29,428 nt of DNA, taken from the NCBI GenBank assembly GCA_934401915.1, contig CAKRSV010000016.1:1-29428 (forward strand), read 5' to 3'. Position numbers and translations under genes: made by a program. The notes under the pieces are model-generated. The model was not told the origin of the DNA. It made no database searches and saw only the letters and a program-made list of their open reading frames with translations. Each line of letters begins with the position of its first letter. Positions within the stretch are counted from its first letter, which is position 1. This document shows, piece after piece, positions 29,316-29,428 of the stretch. The DNA is from an uncultured Lachnospiraceae bacterium. Its GTDB lineage: Bacteria; Bacillota; Clostridia; Lachnospirales; Lachnospiraceae.

Positions 29316-29428
29316 GTTGCGTGTTCAAGAGATAACAACAACGCAAACAGTACCTTGACAAATAAACAGTAATGCAACCCTGAAAATTCAAGAAACAGAT
29401 TTTGCAGCGCGCAGCGCTGGCAGATGAC
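29316..29428 (+). other. Untranslated leader running off the window, possibly of an rRNA operon
   Basis: 113 nt with no meaningful open frame. It holds a stem TTGCGT/ACGCAA near 29317-29346, a second isolated TTGACA (29355-29360) without a matching -10, and a perfect stem CAGCGC/GCGCTG (29405-29419, loop of three). A long structured leader behind a strong promoter and next to a tRNA gene is what an rRNA operon start looks like, but the downstream gene is not in the window. Confidence 0.35.

Noticed and set aside
1..29428. CRISPR arrays, insertion sequences, prophage or integrated elements
   Set aside because: No regularly spaced repeats, transposase, integrase or phage genes were found on either strand.

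Overview
The window reads as a chromosome segment of a motile, low-to-mid GC Gram-positive anaerobe of the Clostridia, most likely Lachnospiraceae. Supporting signs are strong AGGAGG ribosome-binding sites, sigma-A and SigD-type promoters, a BofA sporulation gene, a DUF2508 (YaaL) gene, a Gram-positive Tad/Flp pilus operon without an outer-membrane secretin, a Lachnospiraceae-like flagellin, and a two-subunit class I fumarase. The genus cannot be fixed from the sequence alone. Almost all genes are on the + strand. No insertion sequence, prophage or CRISPR array is visible.

Layout. 1-1110 (minus strand): a UlaG-like metallo-beta-lactamase-fold hydrolase and tRNA-Lys(CUU) with a clear promoter. 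1293-2954: tatD and rsmA, directly abutting. 3143-5857: an unusual 904-residue protein with TPR-like helices, a repetitive acidic/Ala-Pro linker, and a CbbX/SpoVK-like AAA+ fold that has lost its Walker motifs. 5904-7826: glycogen branching enzyme. 7869-12751: a late flagellar block read from one SigD-type promoter, holding a 1024-residue protein with a possible FliK-like C-terminus, flagellin and the chaperone FliS. 12759-13505: DUF2508 (minus) and bofA (plus).

13542-23755: the centrepiece, a Tad pilus operon behind a near-consensus sigma-A promoter and a ~140-nt structured leader. In order: prepilin peptidase (apparently starting at ATT), TadZ, TadA/CpaF ATPase, TadB, TadC, Flp pilin, a DUF5702 protein, a TadE-like pseudopilin, a second prepilin peptidase, a second TadE-like pseudopilin, and a membrane FHA protein. 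Most neighbours overlap or nearly touch, so they should be made together. The ATPase and TadB/TadC platform would extrude Flp pilin after cleavage, TadZ would place the machine, and the pseudopilins would initiate or decorate the fibre. Three parts look non-standard: TadC carries an inserted, predicted extracellular Ig-like domain; one pseudopilin ends in two tandem H-x4-C...C-x2-C sites, probably zinc-binding; and the FHA protein suggests control by protein phosphorylation.

23806-29102: a rhomboid protease overlapping a flavodoxin-SCP2 fusion; a HIT protein; fumarase alpha and beta subunits separated by a 327-bp AT-rich stretch that may hold a decayed gene; plsC, whose last codons contain the -35 box of a perfect-consensus promoter for tRNA-Ser(GCU). 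29103-29428: a tRNA terminator, then a strong promoter and leader RNA running off the right edge, with no open frame. This could be the start of an rRNA operon, but that is a guess from the layout.
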